DNA of 64,000 nucleotides, taken from NCBI RefSeq assembly GCF_022024175.1, contig NZ_CP091794.1, positions 1,860,001 to 1,924,000 on the forward strand, written 5' to 3'. Under the pieces are notes generated by a model. The model was not told the DNA's origin. It made no database searches and saw nothing but the letters and a program-made list of their open reading frames with translations. A program made the position numbers and the translations under genes. Each line of letters starts with the position of its first letter. The first letter of the stretch is position 1. This document shows positions 18,512 to 27,818 of the stretch, piece by piece. The DNA comes from Prevotella communis. GTDB lineage: Bacteria; Bacteroidota; Bacteroidia; Bacteroidales; Bacteroidaceae.

Positions 18512-19678
18512 ATGAGTAATAACCGCTATATGCAGCGTGGCGTCAGTGCCGCAAAGGAAGATGTCCACGCAGCCATCAAGAACATTGACAAGGGACTCTA
18601 TCCACAGGCTTTCTGTAAGATTATCCCTGATATCCTGGGGGGTGACCCTGAGTATTGTAACATCATGCATGCCGACGGTGCAGGAACCAAGTCGTCGTTG
18701 GCCTACATGTATTGGAAAGAGACGGGCGACCTCTCTGTATGGAAAGGCATTGCGCAGGATGCCATCGTGATGAATACCGACGACCTGCTCTGTGTAGGTG
18801 CTGTGGACAATATCCTGGTATCTTCAACCATCGGACGTAACAAGATGCTGGTACCCGGTGAGGTCATCTCGGCTATCATCAATGGTACAGATGAGTTGCT
18901 CAGCGAACTCCGTGAGATGGGTATCGGTATCTATCCTACTGGTGGTGAGACAGCCGATGTTGGCGACCTTGTTCGCACCATTATCGTTGACTCCACCGTT
19001 ACCTGTCGCATGAAGCGCAGCGATGTCATCAACAATGCCAATATCCGTCCTGGCGATGTTATCGTTGGTCTCTCTTCTACTGGACAGGCCACATACGAGA
19101 AACGCTACAATGGCGGTATGGGCAGTAACGGTCTGACTTCAGCCCGCCATGATGTATTCTCAAAATATCTGGCAGAGAAATATCCCGAGAGTTTCGACCA
19201 CGCTGTTCCTAATGATTTGGTATATAGCGGCAAGTATAAACTTACTGATGCTGTAGAAGGCTCTCCCGTTGATGCTGGTCAGCTGGTTCTCTCTCCCACC
19301 CGCACCTACGCACCCGTCATCAAGCGTCTGCTGGATGAGATTCGTCCAGAGATCCACGGTATGGTACACTGTACTGGTGGTGCTCAGACCAAGGTTCTGC
19401 ATTTTGTCAATGACAACTGTCGTGTCATCAAGGACAATATGTTCCCCGTTCCTCCCCTCTTCCGTGCTATCCACGAATGTTCTGGCACCGATTGGAAGGA
19501 GATGTATCAGGTCTTCAATATGGGTCATCGTATGGAAATCTACGTACGTCCTGAGATGGCAGAAAAAGTTATCGAGATATCGAAGTCATTCAATATCGAC
19601 GCACAGGTAATCGGTCATATCGAAGAAGGACAGCGCTCATTAACGATTAAGAGTGAGTTCGGAACCTTTGAATATTAA
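18512..19678 (+). CDS. purM: phosphoribosylformylglycinamidine cyclo-ligase PurM
   Basis: A 388-aa AIR synthetase-family protein that closes the imidazole ring in purine synthesis with ATP. Seen: HADGAGTKSSLAYMYW (nucleotide/substrate loop), QDAIVMNTDDLLCVGA, GIGIYPTGGETADVGD and GMVHCTGGAQTKVL. It is longer than E. coli PurM (~345 aa) but like Bacteroidota forms. Its last 20 bases before and including the stop region (19661-19680) are repeated in degraded form 25 bp later. A strong terminator follows. Confidence 0.92.
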   Translation: MSNNRYMQRGVSAAKEDVHAAIKNIDKGLYPQAFCKIIPDILGGDPEYCNIMHADGAGTKSSLAYMYWKETGDLSVWKGIAQDAIVMNTDDLLCVGAVDNILVSSTIGRNKMLVPGEVISAIINGTDELLSELREMGIGIYPTGGETADVGDLVRTIIVDSTVTCRMKRSDVINNANIRPGDVIVGLSSTGQATYEKRYNGGMGSNGLTSARHDVFSKYLAEKYPESFDHAVPNDLVYSGKYKLTDAVEGSPVDAGQLVLSPTRTYAPVIKRLLDEIRPEIHGMVHCTGGAQTKVLHFVNDNCRVIKDNMFPVPPLFRAIHECSGTDWKEMYQVFNMGHRMEIYVRPEMAEKVIEISKSFNIDAQVIGHIEEGQRSLTIKSEFGTFEY

Positions 19679-19709
19679 TAGGTTTGGAACCTTAGAATAC
19701 CAATAAATT

Positions 19710-19745
19710 AAAAGCCCTGACTTAGTTGAATTAGTCAGGGCTTTT
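19710..19745. terminator. bidirectional terminator between purM and ettA
   Basis: Arms 19710-19722 and 19733-19745 are perfectly complementary over 13 bp with a 10-nt loop, with A-run and T-run at the ends. The two flanking genes converge on it. Confidence 0.93.
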
Positions 19746-19766
19746 CTTATCATCTTATTCAAGATA

Positions 19767-21464
19767 TCATTCATCCATCAGCTTACGATAGCGCACACGT
19801 TTGGGCTCTTCCAGTCCTAAGCGCTGAGCCTTATTCGTCTCGTATTCGCTGTAGTTACCCTCAAAATAGAAGACATTACCATCGCCCTCGTAAGCAAGGA
19901 TATGCGTACAGATACGATCCAGGAACCAACGGTCGTGACTGATGATGACAGCACAACCGGCAAAGGCTTCAAGACCTTCCTCCAGCGCACGCAGCGTGTT
20001 CACGTCAATATCATTGGTTGGCTCATCGAGAAGCAAGACGTTGCCCTCCTGCTTCAAAGCGATAGCCAGGTGAAGACGGTTACGCTCACCACCAGAGAGC
20101 ACCCCGCATTTCTTCTCCTGATCAGCACCGCTAAAATTGAAACGACTCAGATAAGCTCGAACATTAATGTCGCGTCCGCCCATGCGTATTGTTTCGTTAC
20201 CTTGGCTCACAACCTGATAAACACTCTTCTCCGGGTCGATATCCTTATGCTGCTGGTCAACGTATGACAGTTTCACAGTCTCACCAACCTCAAAAGTGCC
20301 AGCATCAGCCTGTTCCAAGCCCATGATAAGACGGAACAAAGTAGTCTTACCGGCACCATTAGGTCCGATAACACCAACGATGCCATTAGGTGGCAGACTG
20401 AAGTTAAGGTCGCTGAACAGCGTCTTGTCACCATAAGCCTTCGCCACATGGACAGCCTCAATAACCTTATTACCCAGACGTGGTCCGTTGGGGATATAGA
20501 TCTCCAACTTCTCCTCCTTCTGTTTCTGTTCCTCATTCAACATCTTGTCGTATGAGTTCAGACGAGCCTTTCCCTTTGCCTGACGTGCCTTCGGTGCCAT
20601 ACGCACCCACTCCAGCTCGCGCTCCAACGTCTTGCGACGCTTTGAGGCGGCCTTCTCTTCCAGCGCCAGACGCTGACTTTTCTGTTCCAGCCATGAAGAG
20701 TAGTTACCTTTCCAGGGAATACCCTCACCACGATCCAATTCCAGAATCCACTCAGCCACATCGTCCAGGAAGTAACGGTCGTGCGTCACGGCAATCACCG
20801 TACCCTCATACTGCTGCAGATGTTGCTCCAACCAGTCAATACTCTCAGCATCCAGATGGTTGGTAGGCTCATCGAGGAGCAGCACATCAGGTTTCTGAAG
20901 GAGTAATCGGCAGAGCGCCACACGACGGCGCTCACCACCAGAGAGATTCTTCACGCTCCAATCGCCCGGAGGACAGTTAAGTGCCGCCATGGCTCGGTCC
21001 AGTTTAGAGTCCATGTTCCATGCATCGGTAGCATCAATGATGTCCTGCAGTTCAGCCTGACGGTTCATCAGTTTCTCCATCTTATCAGGATCCTCATAGT
21101 ATTCCGGCAAACCAAACTTTACATTAATCTCATCATATTCAGCCAATGCATCATACACATGCTGAACGCCTTCCATCACGTTCTCCTTGACGGTCTTCTC
21201 TTCATTAAGAGGTGGCTCCTGTGGAAGGTAGCCCACGCTATAGCCGGGGCTCCATACCACGTCGCCTTGATATTGTTGGTCCAGTCCGGCAATGATTTTC
21301 ATCAATGTGGACTTACCTGCACCGTTCAGACCGATGATACCAATCTTGGCACCATAGAAGAAACTGAGGTAAATATTCTTAAGAACTTGTTTCTGATTTT
21401 GCTGAATGGTCTTGCTTACGCCAACCATTGAGAAAATCACTTTCTTGTCGTCAACTGTAGCCAT
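19767..21464 (-). CDS. ettA: ABC-F translational throttle EttA
   Basis: A 565-aa soluble protein with two ABC ATPase domains and no membrane part. Walker A motifs are GLNGAGKST and GPNGAGKTT, signatures LSGGERRRVALCRLLLQKP and LSGGERNRLHLAIAL, and Walker B LLLDEPTNHLD and LLLDEPTNDID. The linker with RKTLERELEWVRMAPKARQAK is the P-site tRNA-interaction motif of EttA, and ALEEGLEAFAGCAVIISHDR plus ILAYEGDGNVFYFEGNY matches EttA rather than other ABC-F clades. It gates the 70S ribosome into elongation in response to energy state. Confidence 0.95.
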   Translation of the reverse strand: MATVDDKKVIFSMVGVSKTIQQNQKQVLKNIYLSFFYGAKIGIIGLNGAGKSTLMKIIAGLDQQYQGDVVWSPGYSVGYLPQEPPLNEEKTVKENVMEGVQHVYDALAEYDEINVKFGLPEYYEDPDKMEKLMNRQAELQDIIDATDAWNMDSKLDRAMAALNCPPGDWSVKNLSGGERRRVALCRLLLQKPDVLLLDEPTNHLDAESIDWLEQHLQQYEGTVIAVTHDRYFLDDVAEWILELDRGEGIPWKGNYSSWLEQKSQRLALEEKAASKRRKTLERELEWVRMAPKARQAKGKARLNSYDKMLNEEQKQKEEKLEIYIPNGPRLGNKVIEAVHVAKAYGDKTLFSDLNFSLPPNGIVGVIGPNGAGKTTLFRLIMGLEQADAGTFEVGETVKLSYVDQQHKDIDPEKSVYQVVSQGNETIRMGGRDINVRAYLSRFNFSGADQEKKCGVLSGGERNRLHLAIALKQEGNVLLLDEPTNDIDVNTLRALEEGLEAFAGCAVIISHDRWFLDRICTHILAYEGDGNVFYFEGNYSEYETNKAQRLGLEEPKRVRYRKLMDE

Positions 21465-21496
21465 ATTTCTAAGTGAATAGTGAATAATTTCACTTG

Positions 21497-23131
21497 TTAT
21501 TTCTCAAACTTCTTACCTGTTTGCTTAACGATTTCGCGTGCATACTTCTCAGAATAACCAGGACGCTTCACCGTAGCACCAAGTCCGTACTTTGTACGGG
21601 TGAACTGACCATTCTCCTCCGGCTTAACTGTCATATCGTTATACTTCACGATAAGATAAGTAGCCAGTTTCTGCCAACGAGCCAACATCTGTTCAGCCTT
21701 CTCTGCTGTATAGGCTGTGAGATATTTTGTACGTGCTGCCTCGTCGAGTGTCAGCGCCTTATCCTCAACCTCTTTCTGAGCACGGAAATATGAATTATCC
21801 AGCGAGTCGCGAACCTCCTTCAAGGATGGGAAAAGCATAGAGTAACGTGGATAAACCATGTTGCTCACCCAGTTCTGTACCCAGAAAGCATTGTCCATGG
21901 AGAAGTTCAGCTCATCAGCACCTGGTGTGTCGTAAGGACGGGGAGCCTTCGTAGCACAGCAATACACAGGTGTGAAAGGTACCATATTACCATCATCATT
22001 GGCAAACCAGAAACAGCCACCAATCTGACGTGGCAACCAAGAACGCATCTGACTTACAAACACAAAGCCGGCCTGCTGTGTAGATACGGGACGCTCATTG
22101 AAATACTCCTTGCCATCCACCTTATAATAAAGAGGTGTAGGACGATAGGGCATTTCCCAGATACCACCGCCCATGTCGCTATCCAGCGCAAATGGTGTAT
22201 CCTCGAAATGGTCGCGCATAGCCGTTTCCACATCCTGCACAGAGAGTTTCTTATTGGGCTTCACCCACAGAGGCATCACCTCTGCGTTAGCATCATGACC
22301 TTCAGCCCAGGGGATATAACGGTCCATACCATCGGCATAACGGTTGAAGAAACTCCATACACGTGCATCACAGATACGACGACCTGAAAAATCAGGAGCA
22401 GCATAGGCAGCATTATAACTGAAGTCCTCATCCTTACCCTTGAACCATCCCATCTTACGGGCGTAAGAGACCACGTTCTTGGAGTAGCGCACATTCTCCT
22501 TGTCCTTCATATTAAACTTTGTGATACGACTCTGGTTAGCATGACCGCAAATCATATCATCTGGTATGCGCAGAGCCACCCATACCGTGCGGCCCTTCTC
22601 CACCTTTCGGTCGCTGGCGCAACCCATCATTTCCATAATCCAAGCCTCGTTGGGGTCGCAGATTGTGAAGGTCTCACCCTCAGAACAATAGCCGTACTGC
22701 TCCACCAGTGACGTCATGATATCAATAGCCTGACGAGCCGTCTTAGCACGCTGCAGGGTGATATAAATCAGTGAGCCGTAGTCGATGATACCTGTGGTAT
22801 CCACCATTTCCTCACGACCACCAAAGGTTGTCTCACCAATAGTTACCTGCCATTCGTTGATATTGCCGATGACATTATAAGTCTCCTCAGCTTCCAGGAT
22901 TTCTCCGCCATATTTATTCGTGTCCCAGTCATACACCTGACGCATCGTTCCTTTCGGATGCTTGGCGGCAGGCTGATGCTTCAATCCCTGAAACATGCCA
23001 TAACTGTCGGCACTATAAGAACAAATCACAGAGCCATCTACAGAGGCCTTTTTACCTACAATAAAATTAGTACAAGCCATTGCTCCCGCCGTAGCAACGA
23101 GCATGGCTGATAAAATCAGTTGTCTTTTCAT
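21497..23131 (-). CDS. secreted C69-family dipeptidase
   Basis: A 544-aa Ntn-hydrolase of peptidase family C69. The signal peptide ends GAMA and leaves Cys20 (CTNFIVGKKASVDGS) as the new N-terminus and nucleophile, as in the family. Other conserved parts are FTICDPNEAWIMEMMG, GRTVWVALRIPDDMICGHANQSRI and FWFANDDGNMVPFTPVYCCAT. The likely substrate is dipeptides in the periplasm or at the cell surface. nadC ends 3 bp upstream and ettA starts 32 bp downstream. Confidence 0.92.
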   Translation of the reverse strand: MKRQLILSAMLVATAGAMACTNFIVGKKASVDGSVICSYSADSYGMFQGLKHQPAAKHPKGTMRQVYDWDTNKYGGEILEAEETYNVIGNINEWQVTIGETTFGGREEMVDTTGIIDYGSLIYITLQRAKTARQAIDIMTSLVEQYGYCSEGETFTICDPNEAWIMEMMGCASDRKVEKGRTVWVALRIPDDMICGHANQSRITKFNMKDKENVRYSKNVVSYARKMGWFKGKDEDFSYNAAYAAPDFSGRRICDARVWSFFNRYADGMDRYIPWAEGHDANAEVMPLWVKPNKKLSVQDVETAMRDHFEDTPFALDSDMGGGIWEMPYRPTPLYYKVDGKEYFNERPVSTQQAGFVFVSQMRSWLPRQIGGCFWFANDDGNMVPFTPVYCCATKAPRPYDTPGADELNFSMDNAFWVQNWVSNMVYPRYSMLFPSLKEVRDSLDNSYFRAQKEVEDKALTLDEAARTKYLTAYTAEKAEQMLARWQKLATYLIVKYNDMTVKPEENGQFTRTKYGLGATVKRPGYSEKYAREIVKQTGKKFEK

Positions 23132-23134
23132 TAT

Positions 23135-24010
23135 TTATTTAATAATCAGTTTATCGCTGCCTGCAGCCTTGAAACTCATGTCCAGTCCTTTCACCGAGTG
23201 TGTGAGTGCACCAAACGAGATGAAGTCAACTCCCGCCTTGGCATAGGGAATCATTGTGTCGTAGGTAATACCACCACTTGATTCCGTCTCAGCACGTCCG
23301 TTGACAATCTTCACCGCCTTCTCAGTATCCTCAGGTGTGAAATTGTCAAACATGATGCGGTCGCATCCCTCGGCCAGAGCCTCGTCCAGCTCTTTGAAGT
23401 TACGCACCTCGCACTCTATCTTCAGGTCTTTGCCGTTATCCTTGCAATACTGCTTAGCACGCGAGATGGCATTATGCACGCCACCACAGAAATCAATATG
23501 ATTATCCTTCAGCAGGATCATATCAAACAAGCCGATACGATGGTTCATACCGCCACCAATCTTCACAGCCTCCTTCTCAAGCATACGCATACCAGGTGTT
23601 GTCTTACGGGTATCGAGTACGCGTGTCTTCGTGCCTGCATCAATCAGCGCCTGCTGATATTTGTGCGTCATTGTGGCAATGCCACTCATACGCTGCAGGA
23701 TATTCAACATCAGGCGCTCCGTCTGCAACAAACTCTGTTCCTTGCCTTTCACACTCATCACGATGTCACCTGGCTTCACATGCGCACCATCCTCAATATA
23801 CACCTCTACTTGCAATTCAGGGTCAAAACGACGGAATACCTCCTTGGCAATCTCCACGCCAGCAAAGATACCCTCCTCCTTAATCAGCAGTTTTGACTCA
23901 CCCATGGCATCCTTAGGGATACAGCACAACGTGGTGTGGTCACCGTCACCAATATCCTCAGCAAAAGCGAGGTCAATCAGTTTATCGTTCAGTTCTTCTA
24001 CACTTAACAT
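23135..24010 (-). CDS. nadC: nicotinate-nucleotide pyrophosphorylase NadC
   Basis: A 291-aa quinolinate phosphoribosyltransferase, which makes nicotinate mononucleotide from quinolinate and PRPP in NAD synthesis. Seen: EDIGDGDHTT near the N-terminus, RVLDTRKTTPGMRMLEKEAV, GGGMNHRIGLFDMILLKDNHI and DRIMFDNFTPE, all hallmark NadC segments with the active-site Arg, Lys and His. It lies 18 bp after the small barrel gene. Confidence 0.96.
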   Translation of the reverse strand: MLSVEELNDKLIDLAFAEDIGDGDHTTLCCIPKDAMGESKLLIKEEGIFAGVEIAKEVFRRFDPELQVEVYIEDGAHVKPGDIVMSVKGKEQSLLQTERLMLNILQRMSGIATMTHKYQQALIDAGTKTRVLDTRKTTPGMRMLEKEAVKIGGGMNHRIGLFDMILLKDNHIDFCGGVHNAISRAKQYCKDNGKDLKIECEVRNFKELDEALAEGCDRIMFDNFTPEDTEKAVKIVNGRAETESSGGITYDTMIPYAKAGVDFISFGALTHSVKGLDMSFKAAGSDKLIIK

Positions 24011-24028
24011 AATTTCTTCACTACTTTA

Positions 24029-24529
24029 TTACTCAAAGTAAATACCAAGTCCCAGACGGATACCGAAGCCGCTATACTCCGTCACATCCTTTGTACTGAG
24101 GTTGTAATATACCTCCGGTTCGATGGTCACTGTACGGTTCAGGAAAAAGGCGTAGCCACACTGGGCACTGGGCACAAAATCCTTACGGATAGGACTGTTC
24201 ACATAATTGGCGCTGGCTCCCAGGTATAAGCCGTTCTGCTCAATATAGTAGCGCAGACCGGCACCAAGTGTAAACGTATCGTCGCCTACCTTATGCCAGT
24301 CGTAACCCAATGTACCCGTTATCATCCAGTCATCTTCAAACAGATAACCACACTTGGCATTCAGGTCCATGTGCCAACTCTGATTCTTGCTCCAGTTGAG
24401 GTCGAAATTAGACAATCCTGCAGAAGCATAGTATTTATCCTTAGCAAATGGCAGACGATCTTGTGTCTGAGCCTGGCCTGCGACTGAGAACATCAGTCCG
24501 CAAAGCATCGTAAACAGTAATTTTTTCAT
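24029..24529 (-). CDS. small outer-membrane beta-barrel protein
   Basis: A 166-aa protein with a signal peptide (MKKLLFTMLCGLMFSVAGQAQ). The rest is alternating hydrophobic/polar strands ending in an aromatic residue (LGIYFE), as expected for an eight-stranded outer-membrane barrel of the OmpW/OmpA-like type. No catalytic motif is seen. An octamer array fills its upstream region. Function unknown. Confidence 0.75.
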   Translation of the reverse strand: MKKLLFTMLCGLMFSVAGQAQTQDRLPFAKDKYYASAGLSNFDLNWSKNQSWHMDLNAKCGYLFEDDWMITGTLGYDWHKVGDDTFTLGAGLRYYIEQNGLYLGASANYVNSPIRKDFVPSAQCGYAFFLNRTVTIEPEVYYNLSTKDVTEYSGFGIRLGLGIYFE

Positions 24530-24557
24530 AATCGATATCTTTTAATTAATAATGATT

Positions 24558-24597
24558 CGTTGTCTCGTTATATCGTTATCACGTTGTTACGTTATCG
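24558..24597 (-). repeat. octamer array upstream of the small barrel gene
   Basis: On + it reads CGTTGTCT, CGTTATAT, CGTTATCA, CGTTGTTA, CGTTATCG: five 8-bp units. Read with the gene on the minus strand the units end in AACG, like those before nuoM. No TAnnTTTG box is seen after it. Confidence 0.8.
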
Positions 24598-24602
24598 TGA
24601 CA

Positions 24603-25970
24603 TTAAAAAATTTGCTCCGTTAGCAGATACACCACACTCACCACCGTCATGAATACGGCAGGAACCAGCGAAATCCAGTAGTTCTTCTTCTGTTGATACA
24701 GATAAACCGTGATAGCCCATAGTGTGAAGACAGACAAGGTTTGGTTACTCCAGCCGAACCAGCTCCAGATGACGTCAAAGCCTTCAGGGTTGGCCATCTG
24801 CCAAATAAGCAGGGCAATGACAGCCGCAAACATGGGAATGCAGACATACAGACGCTTGCGCATCGTCTTCTGCTCCAGGTGGATGAAATCAGCAATGATG
24901 AGTCGTGCTGAGCGTAACGCCGTATCACCACTGGTGATAGGTGCAGCCACTACACCCAGAATGGCCAGAATACTTCCAAAGAGCCCCAGCCAGTTGTCGC
25001 ACACCATGCTCACAATTGCCGGTGCCTTACTGATGATCTCCTCACCACCAGCCATCTCCTGATATCCAGGTGTTGGCTCATTGTAGAAGAAATACATAGC
25101 TACCGTAGCCCAGATAAGAGCTACCAGACCCTCAGTAATCATAGCGCCGTAGAATATAGGACGACCCATCTTCTCACTCTTCACGCAACGCGCCATCAAC
25201 GGACTCTGCGTGGCGTGGAAGCCACTGATAGCACCACAGGCAATAGTGATGAACAGACAGGGGAAGATGCTCTTCGTTGTGAGCGAGGCCTCTCCAACGC
25301 CCTCCCACACCTCAGGGATATCTGGCATCTTCACAAACAACATCGCCATCAGGGCTACAGCCATAAACAACAGGGAGAATGCGAACAAGGGGTAAATCTT
25401 TCCGATAATCTTATCGATAGGCATCATCGTGGCAATGACATAATACACGAAGATGACAATAATCCAGAATGTACTGTTACTCAGTATCTCGATGCCTGGC
25501 ACACTACTCAGGCACAGTTTCTGCAGCAACAAGGCAGGACTGTACACAAACACGGCTCCTACCATCATCAGCAGGAAAACCGAGAAAATCAGCATAATCT
25601 GCTTTGTGGCATTACCCAGGTATTTTCCAATAATCTCAGGAAGGTTAGCGCCACCGTTACGAATACTCAGCATACCGCTCAGATAGTCGTGCGTAGCACC
25701 TGCAAAGATACATCCGAAGACAATCCAGAGATAGGCAGCCGGTCCGAACTTGGCACCCATGATGGCACCAAAGATAGGTCCAGTACCTGCAATGTTCAGG
25801 AACTGTATCATGAAAATCTTCCATGAAGGCAGCACCATGAAATCCACACCGTCGGCCTTGGCAATGGCAGGCGTAGGTCTGTCGTCAGGTCCGAAAACTC
25901 TCTCTACAAAACGGCCATAAAGGAAATAGCCCAGAACCAGAGCCGCAAGGCTCAGTACAAAAGTAATCAT
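24603..25970 (-). CDS. cstA: CstA-family transporter
   Basis: A 455-aa polytopic membrane protein of the carbon starvation CstA family, linked to peptide or pyruvate uptake. The hallmark FLNIAGTGPIFGAIMGAKFG and FVFGCIFAG-type start (WIVFGCIFAGATHDYLSGM) are present, as is FHATQSPLMARC. It is shorter than E. coli CstA (~700 aa) but of the short form common in Bacteroidota. I chose the ATG at 25970 (MITFVLSLAAL); a frame extension to a TTG at 26012 would begin inside the promoter box and is rejected. Confidence 0.93.
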   Translation of the reverse strand: MITFVLSLAALVLGYFLYGRFVERVFGPDDRPTPAIAKADGVDFMVLPSWKIFMIQFLNIAGTGPIFGAIMGAKFGPAAYLWIVFGCIFAGATHDYLSGMLSIRNGGANLPEIIGKYLGNATKQIMLIFSVFLLMMVGAVFVYSPALLLQKLCLSSVPGIEILSNSTFWIIVIFVYYVIATMMPIDKIIGKIYPLFAFSLLFMAVALMAMLFVKMPDIPEVWEGVGEASLTTKSIFPCLFITIACGAISGFHATQSPLMARCVKSEKMGRPIFYGAMITEGLVALIWATVAMYFFYNEPTPGYQEMAGGEEIISKAPAIVSMVCDNWLGLFGSILAILGVVAAPITSGDTALRSARLIIADFIHLEQKTMRKRLYVCIPMFAAVIALLIWQMANPEGFDVIWSWFGWSNQTLSVFTLWAITVYLYQQKKNYWISLVPAVFMTVVSVVYLLTEQIF

Positions 25971-26000
25971 TTCTGCTTTTCTTTTATCAAATTTGACGAT

Positions 26001-26062
26001 GCAAAGATACAAAATAATTCACAATTCATAATTCATAATTCATAATTATTTTCTACCTTTGC
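26001..26062. promoter_or_regulatory. divergent promoter cassette cstA / GHL10, copy 1
   Basis: A symmetric 62-bp module: minus-strand -7 TATCTTTGC (26001-26009), 6 bp, a heptamer array with five AATT cores 7 bp apart (26016-26047), 6 bp, then plus-strand -7 TACCTTTGC (26054-26062). The same module, 55 of 62 bases identical and without gaps, lies at 47151-47212. Confidence 0.85.
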
Positions 26063-26079
26063 AGGCAAAACATCAAGAA

Positions 26080-27690
26080 ATGAAGAAATTTATCTGTTTT
26101 CTTATTCTAGTATGCGCCTTTATCGCAGTTCAGGCGCAATCTTCCAAGTACGAAGTCAGGGCCGTTTGGCTCACAACCATCGGTGGTATAGACTGGCCTC
26201 ACTCCTATCAGTCGGAAGCTCAGAAACGCGAACTCACCCAAATACTGGACCAGTTACAGAAAGCAGGTATCAATACCGTACTCGTACAGACACGCGTACG
26301 CGGTACGACCATTTATCCCTCGGCCATCGAACCATGGGACGGCTGCATCACGGGTACGCCTGGCCGCAAGGCTTCCTACGACCCCTTGCAACTGTGTATC
26401 GATGAGTGTCACAAGCGTGGCATGGAGTGCCATGCTTGGGTTGTAACCATCCCCGTTGGAAAATGGAACAAACTGGGTTGCAAGCAGTTGCGTCAGAAAT
26501 TCCCCAAACTAATCAAGAAGATTGGCGACGATGGTTACATGGATCCCGAACAGGGGCAGACTGGCGACTATATAGCCTCTATCTGCAAGGAGATTGTAAC
26601 CAACTATGATGTTGACGGCATTCACCTGGACTACATCCGCTATCCTGAGACATGGAAAATCAAAGTAAGTCGTCCGCAAGGCCGCGAGTACATTACCAGC
26701 ATCGTTCGTAAAATCAACAAGGCAGTTAAGACAGAGAAGCCATGGGTCAAACTGACTTGTTCTCCTATTGGAAAATATGATGACCTTCGCCGCTATCGTG
26801 CCGGTGGATGGAATGCCCGGACCACCGTATGCCAGGACGCACAAGCCTGGCTTCGCGACGGACTGATGGACGGACTGTTCCCGATGATGTATTTCCAGGG
26901 TAATAACTTTTTCCCCTTCGCAATCGACTGGCAGGAACAGAGTGCCGGACGTCCTGTAGTACCAGGTCTTGGCATCTATTTCCTCGACCCTCGCGAAGGC
27001 AAGTGGACACTCGACCAGGTGGTACGTCAGATGAACGTCAGTCGTCAACTGGGCATGGGACATTGCTTCTTCCGTTCCAAGTTCTTTACCGACAACGTGA
27101 AAGGCATCTACGACTTCACCGTGCGTTTCAACCAGACGCCAGCACTTGTACCACCCATGACATGGACCGGGCAGCCAGCCCCAACAGAACCCTCTCAACT
27201 TGCCCTGCATCATAACACCCTCTCCTGGCAGGCATCTACCGATAAGAGCGATGCTCCCTACATCTATTATAATATATATGCCAGCGAGGACTTCCCCGTA
27301 GATATCACAAAGGCTGAGAACCTGGTAGCCGCCAGAATCACCAAGACAAGTCTGCTGGTGCCAAATAATGGAAAGAACTATGCCGTCACAGCGATGAACC
27401 GCTATGGCATAGAGAGCACACCCGCCCAACTTCTGCTCAACGTGGGCAAGCGCTATGCAGCTCCCACTATCAGTAAGACCGACGGACGTCCTATCGCCCT
27501 GCCCGAAAAAGGTACCATCCTTGATGCAGAATTTGTAATCGTTGAAACCCTCGATGGACGCCAAGTAGCCCTACGCCCCTACTCTGCTTTCTTGTCGGTA
27601 GATGGTCTGCCTAACGGCATCTATCAGCTGCGTTCACTGGGCAAAAAAGGACGTAACCATCGCATCGGTTTCTTTAGCATCAAACGCTGA
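26080..27690 (+). CDS. secreted glycosyl hydrolase-like protein (GHL10/DUF187)
   Basis: A 536-aa protein with a signal peptide (MKKFICFLILVCAFIAVQAQ). The ATG at 26080 is chosen; the frame extends to a TTG inside the -7 box, which is not usable. The first ~330 residues match the GHL10 TIM-barrel family: VRAVWLTTIGGIDWPHSY, INTVLVQTRVRG, HAWVVTIPVGKW, VDGIHLDYIRYP. A fibronectin-III-like segment follows (about 355-440), then a short beta-rich end that may be a sorting or binding module. A cell-wall or glycan substrate is inferred from the family. Confidence 0.85.
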   Translation: MKKFICFLILVCAFIAVQAQSSKYEVRAVWLTTIGGIDWPHSYQSEAQKRELTQILDQLQKAGINTVLVQTRVRGTTIYPSAIEPWDGCITGTPGRKASYDPLQLCIDECHKRGMECHAWVVTIPVGKWNKLGCKQLRQKFPKLIKKIGDDGYMDPEQGQTGDYIASICKEIVTNYDVDGIHLDYIRYPETWKIKVSRPQGREYITSIVRKINKAVKTEKPWVKLTCSPIGKYDDLRRYRAGGWNARTTVCQDAQAWLRDGLMDGLFPMMYFQGNNFFPFAIDWQEQSAGRPVVPGLGIYFLDPREGKWTLDQVVRQMNVSRQLGMGHCFFRSKFFTDNVKGIYDFTVRFNQTPALVPPMTWTGQPAPTEPSQLALHHNTLSWQASTDKSDAPYIYYNIYASEDFPVDITKAENLVAARITKTSLLVPNNGKNYAVTAMNRYGIESTPAQLLLNVGKRYAAPTISKTDGRPIALPEKGTILDAEFVIVETLDGRQVALRPYSAFLSVDGLPNGIYQLRSLGKKGRNHRIGFFSIKR

Positions 27691-27780
27691 TATCCTGCAT
27701 AAAAATAAACACCCTATCCAAATAGCGTCATATTTTGCAAAAATATTCAAATTTAGACGTGGTATTTCAATAAATATTAG

Positions 27781-27789
27781 TAAATTTGC
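27781..27789 (+). promoter_or_regulatory. -7 box of carB
   Basis: TAAATTTGC, 30 bp before the ATG, in an A/T-rich gap without a heptamer array. Confidence 0.7.
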
Positions 27790-27818
27790 AACCAATTTGA
27801 CTTAAACCCCTAAAATAA

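Noticed and set aside
26509..27564. Long open frame (351 codons) on the minus strand
   Set aside because: It lies wholly opposite the GHL10-like gene, whose protein matches a known family; the antisense product has no recognizable domain and no promoter.
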